A stretch of 64,000 nucleotides of DNA from Penicillium oxalicum (lineage: Eukaryota > Ascomycota > Eurotiomycetes > Eurotiales > Aspergillaceae), in NCBI RefSeq assembly GCF_001723175.1, contig NC_064651.1, forward strand, positions 1,798,001 to 1,862,000, read 5' to 3'. Of this stretch, positions 34,813 through 46,386 are shown one piece after another; the first letter of the stretch is position 1; every line of letters begins with the position of its first letter. A program made the translations under genes and the position numbers. The notes beneath the pieces were generated by a model. The model searched no databases. It was not told the DNA's origin and saw only the letters and a program-made list of their open reading frames with translations.

Positions 34813-36564
34813 GTACGTTCGTCATAAGACATTTTTAATCTGAAACGCGACCACTAAGCAGATCATCAAAAGTACGAAGAGTCCATTGACCTCATTCCCT
34901 GACTTCTCCACAAGTATCGTCGAAGAAGACGTTGAATCCAGCCCATCATTCAGTGAATCCACATGTCCAACCACAGGCATGCTCTCACTCATCTCTCCCT
35001 AGGCAGTACAGTCCTACAATACTGTACGTACTCGACCCATGCACTGCAGATCATGACAGTGTGTGTCGCTTTGCGATCCACCCAGACTCAATAATCAGAT
35101 CCTTCAGAAATGTGGAGCTTGTCACACCATATGTACTCAATGTAAAGAGGTCACACTCCTGGAGACATTGGGAATTATTCAACTGTTGAGATTGAAAACC
35201 CGGTCCTCTTCAAACCTCTAGTATCTTTTGAAACGTTTGAACAACCGCTATAACTAAGTTCAAAATGCCCTCCACAGAATTAAGGGTTGGAGACAAGTGC
35301 CCTTTTTCTGCAAAGAATATACTCCCTCCTACTTGGTCAAATTGTGTCCCCGCCAATTTAGAAAGAATGACATTGACACCGGGGCTGCCAACAAACTCTT
35401 GGTGTGGTTTTCCAACAAACAAGACTAGAGTACCGGGCTGTTTGGCTCATGTTCGTAGAGTTCACAAATCATATTTGTAGATCCCAATTCTGACCTCGCC
35501 TACTGACTGCTAGGTGTTCAATCCTGAAGGAAGTCTCTCATGGCCGGCGGGAGAACGGATCTTCACACCTGCCTGGAATCTACAGTACCATGAGTTGGAG
35601 ATTTAATGGAACTGCCAACGAGATAACTCCAACGCGGAACTTTGATACCGAAAAAAGAAATGGGTTGGCGATCTCAAACAACTCTTCGCTGGTGACAGAT
35701 GCACAATTGACCAGAAAAGAAATCACCTGTGGTGATCAGAGATCTACTCTACTAAAGTCAGTATACTTGTCGATCATTTGTTGACTGAATGGAATGTTCT
35801 TTGATGAGGCAGGATTGTATCTCCGACTCGGCCATCATTATCAGAGATGGGCCGCAGCTGCCCGGTACCAAATGGATTTCTTTCCTGATAAACCATGTAG
35901 AGGCTTGCGTAATACTGTAATGTAGTACTCTCTTTTCTTGTTCAGTTCGAGCAAAGCCTCATGATTCTGCCGTATATCTATCCAATCAAGTCTCCTGACG
36001 CGAGGGCTCAAAGCTCACTCCCTTCACTCTGTCGTACAGTTTTCACTCTGTGTGATCGAATCAAATATGGCATCGTCGAGCTTACGGGGGGTTGTCTGCA
36101 AGAATAACTCATCGTTCTTCATTTAGTGTTATTTCCATTTGCATCGTCATATTTCATTCATGGCCTGTTCAGAGAAGAGAAGCGGGTTCCACTTGGAAAT
36201 TGTTTTCGAGATTCATTCGAAGCGGCCTCAAACGACGCTCATTCCAAGTATGTATCTATTTAATCTGTCCTCTATGAGCTGTCTATATAGATGAGAAATA
36301 GAAGAAGAAGGTCGAAATATCTACAGCGAATCCCTTCTCAACATGGCTATTTTTGAGGTCAATGAATATCAATCAGAAGCTGGGAATAGAAGCTCGTCGA
36401 GAGGGTAATATTCTTCCAAATCAAGGCGAAATACACTCTACACATAAATCCCGTAAAGATAGCAGTGTCTCGGCTGAACACACACACAACGATCAAGGGT
36501 CAACGCCATCACCTTCGTCAGACGGCTACTGCAACTCTCGTAGTCGATCAATCGAGAGCAAATC

Positions 36565-36634
36565 GATAACGATAAGGATAACCCGCACCGACGGGAACGA
36601 CACACCGCCCGGCAAAAAAAAGGATATCGCGATA
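36565..36634 (+). promoter_or_regulatory. Cluster of five GATA motifs upstream of POP7
   Basis: GATA at 36565, 36571, 36577, 36623 and 36631, about 100-170 bases before the POP7 start. GATA clusters are typical of sites for AreA-type nitrogen and other GATA factors; that use here is inferred. Confidence 0.35.
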
Positions 36635-36736
36635 AGCAGCTTTGGCGACATGGAAGCTTTCCATGAACAACGCAAGAACTACACCAAAGCAACGAAGCAC
36701 CTTTCTTTTTGTTTTCAAATTGAATAAGACCTGATC

Positions 36737-37558
36737 ATGGGTAAAGGAACTTTGGAGCGTAAGCTTCAATTCGAAAAGAAGAATCAAAATATCACCAAAT
36801 TGCCCAAATGTATGTCACGAAACCCTTTCCCCCTCTCTCCCTCTCCCCAAATCGCGCATGGCCTATTTCTCAAAAGGCCTCCCTCGGATTGGAAAAAGAA
36901 GATTGAAAGATTGACGATAAACCCCCACAAAATAATTACAGATGCCAAGGTTGAAAAAAGACCAATCCCCCATGCGGCCGTGGCCTCTCCGTACGCCGGC
37001 GCCTCAGTGCCCAAAATCGTCTACGTCTCCAGCAAGACACCGTTTATGAGCGCCGTGAAGCGTGTTCAGAAATTACTGCGCCAAGCGGAAAAGCGCGCCA
37101 CGGCCAATGTGAGTCTCGGCGACGGGCGCAAGTCGGAGCAGCAGAAACTTGCCGAGTTGGCAAAAGTTGCCGAAAAGCGGGAGGAGGTCTTTGTCAAGGC
37201 TACAGGTCGTGCGATTGAGAAGGCGCTCAATGTAGGGAAGTGGTTTGAAGAGAAAGATGCTGAATATGCGGTTCGGACGAAGACGGGGAGTGTCTTGGTG
37301 GTTGATGATATTGTGGAAGATGAGGAGATGAAGGGGAGGGAGATTCAAAAGGGTCGGCGGGAGAGGGAGTTGCAGGATGCGCAAGAGTCGGAGGTGTCGG
37401 GTCAGATTGCTGATCCAGCGGAGTCGAAGCCTTCGGTACAGTCCGTCAAGAAGCAAAAGGGTAAACGGACGGCTTCGGCTGTCTCTGAAGATGAGGATCT
37501 TCCCGAGAGTCGGACCCGGTGGATCAAAATGGTCGAGGTGGCCGTCAGTCTCAAGTGA
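36737..37558 (+). CDS. POP7: RNase P/MRP protein subunit Pop7 (Rpp20, Alba-like)
   Basis: Two exons, 36737-36809 and 36942-37558, giving 229 residues: MGKGTLERKL...TKLPK joined to YAKVEKRPIPH. The 132-nt intron has GTATGT and ATTACAG ends. It is a multiple of three and contains no stop, so an unspliced reading would also be open (273 residues). The intron is preferred because its translation (Pro/Ser then Lys-rich) interrupts the family-like start. The Alba-like core is VPKIVYVSSKTPFMSAVKRV, followed by KLLRQAEKR and the ...VFVKATGRAIEKALNVGKWF segment. Pop7 pairs with Pop6 on the RNA of RNase P and RNase MRP, which mature tRNA and rRNA. The acidic/basic C-terminus is longer than the core needs. 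Confidence 0.88.
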   Translation: MGKGTLERKLQFEKKNQNITKLPKCMSRNPFPLSPSPQIAHGLFLKRPPSDWKKKIERLTINPHKIITDAKVEKRPIPHAAVASPYAGASVPKIVYVSSKTPFMSAVKRVQKLLRQAEKRATANVSLGDGRKSEQQKLAELAKVAEKREEVFVKATGRAIEKALNVGKWFEEKDAEYAVRTKTGSVLVVDDIVEDEEMKGREIQKGRRERELQDAQESEVSGQIADPAESKPSVQSVKKQKGKRTASAVSEDEDLPESRTRWIKMVEVAVSLK

Positions 37559-38269
37559 AAACTGTTTCCAACCGTGGAAAGCAATTAGCCAACATCTTCA
37601 TGAAAGGACGGTGGAACTGTCATGTTCGTGGAGAAGCTTCCCACGTCATCCCGGAATTGACGCTTCGTCCATTTGTGCGCGCCAAACCTCGAACCGGCCA
37701 TTGCACCATTGTCATCGACTACCTGGTCATCCGAACTGCCCGATTCGACGAAACCAGAACACCCAAGGAGAGAAAAGGGCCGACGAGCGCGCTGTGTGCA
37801 CGCTCTCGCACCCTGATTCCCAGTGTCTCCAATCAAAGCGAGACAAAGAGGTTCCAGAGCACTGCGCTGCTCTTGATTGCCTCGGCATGCATTTGCACCT
37901 CTCTGCGCCTACAGATCCTCTCACGCATCAAAGCTAAAGCCTTGAGATCGGTGAGCCTCGCTATGCCGTTCTGAACAGTGCATGCATGGGATCACAAACC
38001 TTCAATTCATCCAGTTTGAAGCTGAAGCTACCAGTATCGGTTTGACCTGAATACAACGAATAACTATACATTTCAACTTGACTTCCCGTAAACAAAACAT
38101 CAATATTCGATCCAGGATATATGCAAAGTAGCAGCAAGCTACCAAAATACCGAAATGTAAAAATGTAATACACAGATGAACATCATATACAAAGGCTCGT
38201 ACGAGGTAGGCCCATGCCAGAACCCCCAATTCAACTCCATCTGATTATATCGTCACACACACATCCCAC
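37559..38269. other. Convergent intergenic region, POP7 to LRR gene
   Basis: 711 bp. A 151-codon open frame overlaps the POP7 3' end (37519-37974) but reads antisense-like text with no family resemblance. Confidence 0.6.
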
Positions 38270-39984
38270 CTACTTGGTAGACTGCCGACGAGGCGGTACA
38301 CAGGCCCAGCTGCAGACCATCCTTGTAAACGGCAGAGGTCTCAGCTGCTCCCCGACAACCCGAGGCCTCTTCATACCATTTTCATGAGGTGTACAGTCCC
38401 ACCACTCTGTCCAGGCTGCTCGAGGCAGGACAAACTCCCGCTGACAGACTGAACAATGCCGGATCCCTTCTTGTCGAGCTCTGCGGGCCAGCGCAACAAG
38501 AGGAACAACTAGAGCGGGGAATCCTTCGTTCAAGTCGGCGTCTGTGAGCTGTTCGATGCCTGGGAGTCGGGAGATGGCGCGGAGAGAGAGCTCGCGCAGA
38601 GAAGGGGCTGAGGGCGCGCACGGACTGGTGGTGAGGGAACTAGGAAAGAATGGATCATGGTTGAGGGGTCGCCCTTCCATGTCCAAGTACTTTACTGGTC
38701 CGGACGCGATATGAAGAGGGATCCATTCATCTTCTGCCCGTTTGCCTTGGTATTCGTGGAAAATGGGAGTGTGCTGGGATGGTGGTACAACTTTTTCATC
38801 ATCTTCTTCTTCTTCTTCGTCCTCTATATGGCCTTGTGGATCTTCGGCTTCTTCACCAAAGGGGGATTGCCACTCAACCGGCCCCGTCTCATCAATGGAC
38901 GGGAACGAATTGGGACGCGCGGTCAGATGCTTGAGCTCTCCTTGCTGCATCAACCAAAGCAGATCCCAGGGAAGCTCATCCAGTTGGTTCATAGAAATGT
39001 TCAAGACTTGCAATGCAGTCAATCTCCGAATCGCTTCGGGAATGCGCGAGAGTTTGTTGTTTCGCAAGCTCAAGACTTTGAGATCTTTCAAGTCGAAGAG
39101 GTCACTTGCGTCAAGGGTCGTCAGAGAGTTGTTCGAGAGGTAGATTCTTAAGAAGGGCTGGAGGGAGAAATAGGCGTTTTCAGATATAGGCGCCTCCTGT
39201 AAGGAAGGCAACTTGGTCAAATGTTGAAGGGGTCGAAGCAAGCCGGGGGGAATGCTGCGCAAATCGATGCCACTGTAAAAATATATCCACGAGGATTAGT
39301 TTCCTGCAAACGGTCACTCGTTTTTTTTTCTATTCCTACCTCCAGTCATGCTGGAGGAGGGGGGGGAGACGGGGCAGCTCACCCAAGATCGACGCTGTCG
39401 TCGCCTCTTTCAAGGCAGGTATCAATCACGGCTTTCGCATACTTGTGTTCCTCCGACTCGGCCGGTCCCTGAATAGCCGTTGGGCGAGACTGCACAGATG
39501 CAGGAGCCGGCTCAAACGCCCGGGCCAAAAACGGTGCATTGGGGACCTTGCTCGGCGCTCGAGGATCCAGCACCGTCTTCAACAAATCCTCTCCCCAAGT
39601 CGACGCATCCTCCGACGGCAGGCACGACTCGGCAAACGAGTCATCACTTCCCATCCAGACGCCACTGTCGACATTCCGCTTCTCCTTGAAATCGGCTCTC
39701 TTTCGCTTGGGATCGATAACCTGCTCTCCCCACCAGGTTCCCCGATATCTGCGTTTGCGCCCGGCACCCTCGATCGGGGCGTGGTAATTCTCCACTCCCG
39801 ACGCGGGAATGTCGTCGCTGGAGAAGAGCGCCGGGTCACTCGATGGCTGGCTGGATCGGTCGTCGAAGCGCGACAGTCGACGCGACTTGTGGAAGGAGGA
39901 TGCGACCGAGCCCGGGAGCACGAAGCGGGATGGCGAACGGTGTCGAACCCGCCGTGGGGGAGGGAGAGGGATCTCGTTGTCCAT
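38270..39984 (-). CDS. Leucine-rich-repeat protein with C-terminal Cys cluster
   Basis: Two exons in transcript order, 39984-39383 and 39272-38270, giving 534 residues; GTGAGC donor, TACAG acceptor, DLG|GIDLRSIPPGLLRPL across the junction. The N-terminal 200 residues are polar and Ser/Arg-rich, probably disordered. LRRs follow around residues 235-305 (LRIYLSNNSLTTLDASDLF, LKVLSLRNNKLSRIPEAI, LQVLNISMNQLDELPWDL), then an acidic loop (DEEEEEDDEK). Near residues 475-525 is a Cys/Trp cluster (HCSVCQREF, EWWDC, VCSWAC) that looks zinc-binding. Fungal proteins of this layout are widespread but functionally unnamed; the role is unknown. Confidence 0.82.
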
Positions 39985-41207
39985 TTCACAAAAGGTCCAC
40001 ACCGGTCGCGAGGATCAAAGACGTTCTCGAGAATTCTTTTCTCTTTTCTTCTTGTTTGAAATGTCCCCTCGTCTCCCTCCAAAGTCACATCCACGTGGAT
40101 GCGGTGGATGGAGGATTCGCCTTCACACCCAAAAGTCGCGACGCGTTGTGGGGCCCGGCTGCGGGGGAACTCTAGCGTGACTGTGTGCCCGTGTGGTAGC
40201 AAAGTCAACGTTCGATTCTCACAAGCAGTGCATGATGGTGATTCTGGGTCTGATTTTGCTCTGAAGGTGCTTGTCACGATAGACTTAATGTCGAATGGTT
40301 TCCCCTCCCTCAACCATAAGAGGCAGTATGAAGCTGGAGTAGATGGAGGGTACAGAGTGGCGACTCCCGATCTCAAGAGAGTTGAAGATAAGGTCAAACG
40401 GAGCAACCTTAAGACATTGCCCAATGTGGCGGACGCGTGGGTGCACGGCCAATTTCAGGGTTGGAACACGGACGGCTCTTGATCGAGTGGAATGTTCCAT
40501 CGTCATCGTCTCCGCAGGCTGAAGGGTCGCATCATTGCGGACCATCGGGGAAGGTGGTGTATGATTGGATGGAATGTTCTCGACCTCAACTCGTCAAAAT
40601 GACCAGAACAAATGAAGCGACTCCGATATACCAGGGCTCAGCAAATCATGGGAGCGACCCGGTCTCATCAACCAAATGCATACAAGACACTAATTAATTA
40701 TGGATGAGAGAAGCTCAAGCCTATCTGCATAGGATATAAGGACAGGAGAAGTGAAATAGAAAAGGAGGGGGAACATTCAAGAAGAGAAAGGTAGTGGGTC
40801 AACATCAACTCGTGGGCACAGAATTCATCAAAGGGGGGGGGGTATTCGAAAATGAAGAGGATGAAACACATCGAGAAGAAAAGAGAGAAAGAAAAGGGCC
40901 GTCATCATCGTCGACGATTGGTTCTCCAGCGGACCATGAGATTTCATCAAAGTCAGACTCCAAGACAAGATAATAAGAAGAGAAGGGGGAAAATTAGAGT
41001 CAAGAATAAAAAGGGTTTAACACTCCGGCTCGACTGGAGATCAACGGCAGCAAGGGCAAGGAGCCTCATCAAAGGCCCTCCTCGGAAGCCGCAGTGTATG
41101 CATCGATCAGCGCCAGCGCCTCGTGAGGCAACAGTCATGAATGCATACGCGGTCCGGGTTTCCCTGGGGGCAAAAGAAATAGCCTTTTCGCCCGCTGATG
41201 GACTCAA
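39985..41207. other. Intergenic region, LRR promoter and GPI-gene 3' flank
   Basis: 1.2 kb with G10 at 40833-40842. Open frames overlapping the start of the LRR gene on both strands are shadows. No gene is supported. Confidence 0.6.
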
Positions 41208-41543
41208 TTACAGGGCAGCACCCACCATCAGCGCAACAGATCCTGCGATCAATGCCGCAGGAAGACCGGCGCTTAGCGCAGCACCACCGTTGTGGGTGGG
41301 AGTCGCCGAAGCAGACGCTGAAACCGGTGTCGAGGTGCCAGTGGCCGACGCCAGCGGAGTCGACGAGACCAGAGGAGTTGAGACGGTCATCATGGTCGCG
41401 CTGGAGCTCGGAGTAGGAGTGACCGCATTCACACGGACCAAGGTCTTGGTGATGGTCGTAGTCGCCTGAGAGGTGACGGTGTCCTCCGCCATGACCGGGG
41501 CGACGGCGAGGCAGAGAAGAGAGACAATGCCGCTGAACTTCAT
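41208..41543 (-). CDS. Small GPI-anchored cell-wall/surface protein
   Basis: A single exon of 111 residues, starting at the ATG at 41543 because it opens a clean signal peptide (MKFSGIVSLLCLAVAPVMA). The mature part is Thr/Ser/Pro/Val-rich (O-glycosylation target). The end has a likely omega site near NGG followed by a hydrophobic tail (LPAALIAGSVALMVGAAL), the layout of GPI-anchored proteins. No domain is recognised. Small Ser/Thr-rich GPI proteins are typical of the fungal cell wall or plasma membrane. Lengthening to upstream in-frame codons would bury the signal peptide, so it is rejected. A 14-bp direct repeat lies 319-405 bases upstream. Confidence 0.85.
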   Translation of the reverse strand: MKFSGIVSLLCLAVAPVMAEDTVTSQATTTITKTLVRVNAVTPTPSSSATMMTVSTPLVSSTPLASATGTSTPVSASASATPTHNGGAALSAGLPAALIAGSVALMVGAAL

Positions 41544-44500
41544 CTTGTTGATTGAATGGCTGAAACAGCAGGGATCAGGATCACACGATTTGCAGATACG
41601 GAGAGGCAAAGCGCAAGAAAGATTTCGAGCGACTAGCACGGCCTGATAAGGTCGAGGACAGGTTGAGAGTCCGTGCGAGAAGAAAGCGCCGCGTAGTCAG
41701 ACAGTGAAACACGGCGATACAATCGGCGTCAGAGAAAGATAGAGGGAAAGCTAGATGTTTGAGCAAAGGAGTGAAACTCAAAAAGAACCAGAGCTGGCAG
41801 GGTCGAAAGACTGTAGAGGCGTCAAGGAGTGTGGGCTCGTGTACGAGTGAAGGACGGATGTATAAAGGAGTGACTTGGTAGAGATCCAGGAAGGGAAACC
41901 TTCAATTGAGAGGATGAATGAACGACTGGGGTAAATAAAGGAGTGACTGCGGCGAGCAAGAGTTTTTTTTCTCGTTCAAATGTGCCTTACTGGGAAGAAA
42001 GAAGAAAAGGAAGAAAGAGGGACATGATGGGGGGGGGCGGATGGCCCCCAAGTATTATGTAGAGCCAATCTCCTCCGGCGACGGGATGGGCCCGGGCACA
42101 ATAAACACGGTTGTCAGTGTCGACCAGAGAGTGATCATCGAAATATTGGGAATAGTGTTATCAAGAAACTATGACAAGCCTGAGAGTCTCGCCCGTACCC
42201 GAGACCAATGCACCCACGAGCCACGGGCCCTTCTATCAAGGACGATTGGTGATTATTCTCCCTAGATTGCATCGCAATGAAAGCAGCTGCGCGCTGAGAG
42301 TCATGTCTTTTTTCTTGCCATAGGGTCAATCCCTATTTCATGGTGTCGTGCTGGACCCTGTCCCAGAGACATCGGCTCCACCTTTTCATGCACGCGAAAT
42401 TGATTGTACCAACCTGGGGAACGGGGCTATCCAGTCAGGGATGGCAAAGGGCCATGCCCGATCGCGATCCCCCCCCGTTCGTATTCACATTTTTGGGGTT
42501 TGAATTAATTTCAAAGGTCATCGGCACCGCAAAGCAGAGAGGCCCAAACCACAACGTCCCTGCAGTGCACGCACCAATGCAGTGATGGCGGCGCTAGTCT
42601 CCAAAGGGGTCCCAAGGACGGGCTGTGACTGGCCAGCTGACGCAGCGGTTCCTGAACTAACGAAATTAGGGCCGGGCCAAAGTCGAACGGTGGAGTCTCG
42701 AGTGAACAATCAGGAAAGGGAGGATGCTCAGAATGGTGACTCGCGCTCGTCTCGTCTGCGGGATACTCCCACAATCCACGACGGCGACTCGACTAGCGCT
42801 GATGGGTTGGGTGGTCCATGGTCGCGTAGCCACACAATACCATGGCCGCCGACTTGACTCTTGTCCTGATCGAGTCAAGCGACTGATGCCAAGGAGGAGC
42901 GGACTCCCTCGGAGTCCTCCTTTGCCAGGTTCTCATGTGCGTCGTACCGTAGGGCGCTCCCCTTTGGGGCTTCACCTGCTGAGTATACAGATATGCGAGG
43001 GGAGAAAATGAAACAACCGGCCCCTTTGGTCTCCCTTTTTCTAGTAGCCGGTGTCACCTCTGCAAAGTTGGCCTGCGCTGTGTTGCTGTTGAACTTTCAG
43101 AACGACCAAACCCATGCGTCTTTTGTAGAACACACCCAGAGAGCCTCTTCACGGTTCTGAGTTCTGACTGAGTGCGCATTGGAAAAGTGGAAACTCCGGT
43201 ACTCTCGTAGTGGAGAAATCAAGGCTTTTTTTCACCGGTGGCGGAGGTCACGTTTGTGGGGGGTGACGCCTCGTCTGAAGCAGCGCCCGAGAGGAAGAAG
43301 ACGTTCAGGGGCCATTCTGGTCAAGCGTCAAGACTGCCACGGAGCAGCATCCGGAAGATGATCGGATTGACCACCCGACCTGGTGGGGGAGAGCGCTTTG
43401 ATCCAGAGTCCAGACGGCTGAACGAGTCCGTCACTCGGTGGGAGCCCCCACTGGGAAATCCCCCCGTTTCCCCAACACAACAGCCGGCAGTCACTCCAAA
43501 GCTGATCGCGTTGCTGACGTGCTTTCTCTCTGCAAATGAATCTGAATCTTTGTCATGTGCATCATGTTCCCCAGTATGGTCGAAAGTCGGTATGATCCAG
43601 CGTCTCGACGGCCCCCCAAATTTGACCGCTTGCCATCCCATGATGCCTCCCGTCGGTCTTGGCATTTTACTCGAGAGTCAATCAATCCTAGCACTACCCC
43701 TAGCGTCTGCGATGCAGGTACAGTACGAGCCACTTGGGTCTTCCCAGGGCTAGCTGGATGCATCGGAGAGTCGCGCCGAGGGAAAGACCCGCGGTTCAAC
43801 GGACGGGAATTCCACGACGCGCGGGTGCAGGTGACCCCCCGAGGATGTTTCAGTAACCGTCCAGCCAGATGTTTGTTTTGTGGATGTCCGCAGACCAACC
43901 TGGATCCAATCCACTCTGATCTCCTTTCTGCTTTTCTGTAAAGGCGAAATAGGGTTGAATATGATGGGTCCTCAATATTCTTAATCAGTCAGGCCTGTAT
44001 TCCCTCCCTTCTCCAGAATTACCTCATTGTCTTCTATGAGAATGACACGTGCCTTTGCTCAGCATCCAGTACCTCACTAGAAAAAAAAAAATGGGACTAA
44101 AGGCTGGCCGCCTATCTATTCCGTGGCCTATTGGCGGACTTTCACCTCACGTAGTATAGCAGCGTGCCAGGGGCGTATGCACTTCACTAGACCAAAAGCT
44201 AGGTACCCTTCATTCCAAGAAGGCCATACAAGCACAGTAGCGTATTTGGGCATGTTTGTTCAAACTGTCCATTCGAACCTTCCGACTGCCATCACACAGC
44301 CTATTTAATAGCCGGGAATTAGGTGGTCTCAATATTTGTTTGCGGCATGGATGGAATAGAACTATCTTTAATTCTTGGAGCGCATAAAGTATGGATATTG
44401 TAGCGTATTAGTGCATGTACCTAACGTTCCCTCGGGTGAAAGATCTTCTCGACACCTGCCAGTTGCCGGCCCGAGTACTTCAAAGATGATGCACCTCTGC

Positions 44501-45752
44501 CGCAGCTTATACTACTACGTGTATTCAACTGCCAGTGTTCCTGCCGTGGTCGTGACATCACCCACATGGATCCATGACTCAGTTGTCAATCAATTTTCCC
44601 CAGATTTGTGTCAGCAAATTAGGTATTTGAATGTTGTATCGCTCTGATCGTACAACGACAAAAGCCCACTGTGGATCTACTGGAGTCAATACTCTCGCTA
44701 GGACCATCTGAAGGCGGTCTAGAAGAACAACCGAACGGACCAGATCAATTTATATATTTACCGGCACAACAACTCATAGGGACCTAGCTAGGTGGGTATA
44801 CCCACGGAAATCAATATTCCCAAACACATGGGTGGGGGCTAAATGGGTTGAATGATAAATTTACAATATGACATGCGTGGGTTCAAAAGAGATGCAAAAT
44901 ACTACCTGCAGCAACCTTAACCTGGTTAAGCTTGACCCGCGTTCAGACGGCGGGCATCAATATTAAGGCATGTTTCATCCCGGCTGAGATAGTGCCTAGA
45001 AAGCACTGGAATTATTCATAAATATCATTGATAAACACTACGATAAGAATTCCAAGGTTATAGAGCAAGCCGTCCATCAGAAACGTTCCCGGGTGGAAGA
45101 TCATGCAGGACAATCAACCTAAGGTCCTCGAATCTGTCCTGCCTTAACTAGACCTGCTGCTCGCACCATCAATGGCCGACCACGTGCGACCCGGGGTGGC
45201 TCGCTTGCGCGCTTGACCCACAGCCTCAAACTCTGAGATGAACTGAGAGTCCAATATTGGCCTTGAAATCTTCCATTGACATTTACGAGCGAAGTTTATT
45301 TCACTGCTGACGCTCATGGTAAGCTTCTCGAGCTTGCTGGACGGAGGCGATTGTACGGCACATCTGTGATGTACAGAGAAAGCTGGAAGAATAGGGCCAT
45401 ACAGGGGGACGGATGGGAATATGTCATCCGGCCTCAAAAAAAAAATGGCCGTGGGCTGGACACCAATAAAACCTTCCCTTTGACGGCAAACTGTCGACTT
45501 CTCACGAGAGGCGGGATCGTACTCGAGTGTGCAAGGTTCATCACAGGAAAGTGGTCAGAAGAGGCAGGCTTCCGAGCTAATTCTTGCCGGTAGATATGTT
45601 AAGGCTGGAAGCATCGAGGACACAAGTCCTCGATAAACTCCACAGAAACGCTTTAAACACTGATGACTATCGTACAAACATCGTCCCCTTGAATCTGGTC
45701 GTGTCACATTTCCCTCTAGACAAGCTGAGAGGGTAAAGCATATGCACCGGTT
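41544..45752. other. 4.2-kb gene-poor region
   Basis: No supported gene. It includes G9 at 42029-42037, C8 at 42469-42476, an 8-bp perfect inverted repeat (CTTGACTC 42853-42860, GAGTCAAG 42872-42879) and a longer imperfect GGACTCC/GGAGTCC hairpin at 42891-42922. Several overlapping GC-rich frames between 42500 and 43950 resemble nothing I know. Confidence 0.55.
41862..41948. repeat. Direct repeat of 14 bp upstream of the GPI-protein gene
   Basis: ATAAAGGAGTGACT at 41862-41875 and again at 41935-41948, 73 bp apart. On the gene's sense strand it reads AGTCACTCCTTTAT. It is a candidate factor-binding site; function unknown. Confidence 0.7.
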
Positions 45753-46386
45753 TTATTGGCGCATCTGGCGCACAGGGGTTTGGCGTGGAAGCATGATAGG
45801 GGGTCCCTGAGCGCGCAGCCAAGCATTGTTGTAGGGTCCCTCGGTGCGGATAACACTGCCAATGGACATGAACAGACTAGAAGATGGAGGACAACACTTG
45901 ATTAGCGGATGGTGTTGCCTCCTATCGGAGTTTCAAATCTATATTCAACGTACCCGAAAGTGGCTCCCGAGCCGAGCATGTACTTGCCCAGTGTGCGCAT
46001 AACACCGTTAGGGCCTGCGCCGTATTGGAAAATGGTCACCGTGCCTGAAACCCTACCGTCAGCCTGAGATTCACTTGAATAGGTCACATTATATTGCCAT
46101 GAAACACACCAATAATGAAGCCCATGATTCCACCAACAGCTGCATTGCAGATGTCGTGTTAGCGTATGCTTCCCTTCACGTGCAAAGTTCCACTCGGATC
46201 GTCCTTTATCACGTACTTGAGCCCATCATGGCACCCATTTTCACTAAAAATACGTTAGCAAGCTGAATCACCTTGAACCTGAAGTTGCAAAATTCGAGCC
46301 ATTGCCCTCAGCGCGAATAACATACTCTTGTCAAACGTCGAGGGACCAACTGGTCCACCTGCGGGGGGTGCTGCGACGACTGGCAT
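45753..46386 (-). CDS. MGR2: Mgr2/ROMO1-type mitochondrial TIM23 subunit
   Basis: Five exons in transcript order: 46386-46326, 46243-46217, 46139-46110, 46044-45954 and 45876-45753; 110 residues. All junctions are GT-AG and rebuild KMGAMMGSTVGGIMGFIIGT, then VTIFQYGAGPNGVMRTLGKY, then LFMSIGSVIR. The pattern of two short Gly-rich transmembrane helices, with the GPNGVMRTLGKYMLGSG loop between them, is that of Mgr2/ROMO1. Mgr2 is a small inner-membrane protein that couples Tim21 to the TIM23 translocase and seals its lateral gate. Exons 2 and 3 are only 27 and 30 bases. The tail is rich in Arg, Gln and Pro. Confidence 0.93.

Larger units (their letters stand above)
29480..36736. other. 7.2-kb gene desert with microsatellites and inverted repeats
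   Basis: No open frame here resembles a known protein, and none can be joined through convincing introns. It holds the promoter of the gene ending at 28124 and that of POP7. It also contains two perfect 10-bp inverted repeats (30838-30862, 31859-31889), a TG tract and a CA tract in opposite sense (34554-34579, 34797-34812), and frequent GTACTGTAC-like words. I see no transposase, reverse transcriptase or terminal repeats. Confidence 0.6.

Noticed and set aside
36353..36727. 124-codon frame just upstream of POP7
   Set aside because: Polar text with GATA-rich DNA; fits promoter or leader better than a gene.
43238..43941. Overlapping GC-rich frames on both strands, up to 171 codons
   Set aside because: All frames are similarly open, which points to composition rather than coding; no family resemblance.
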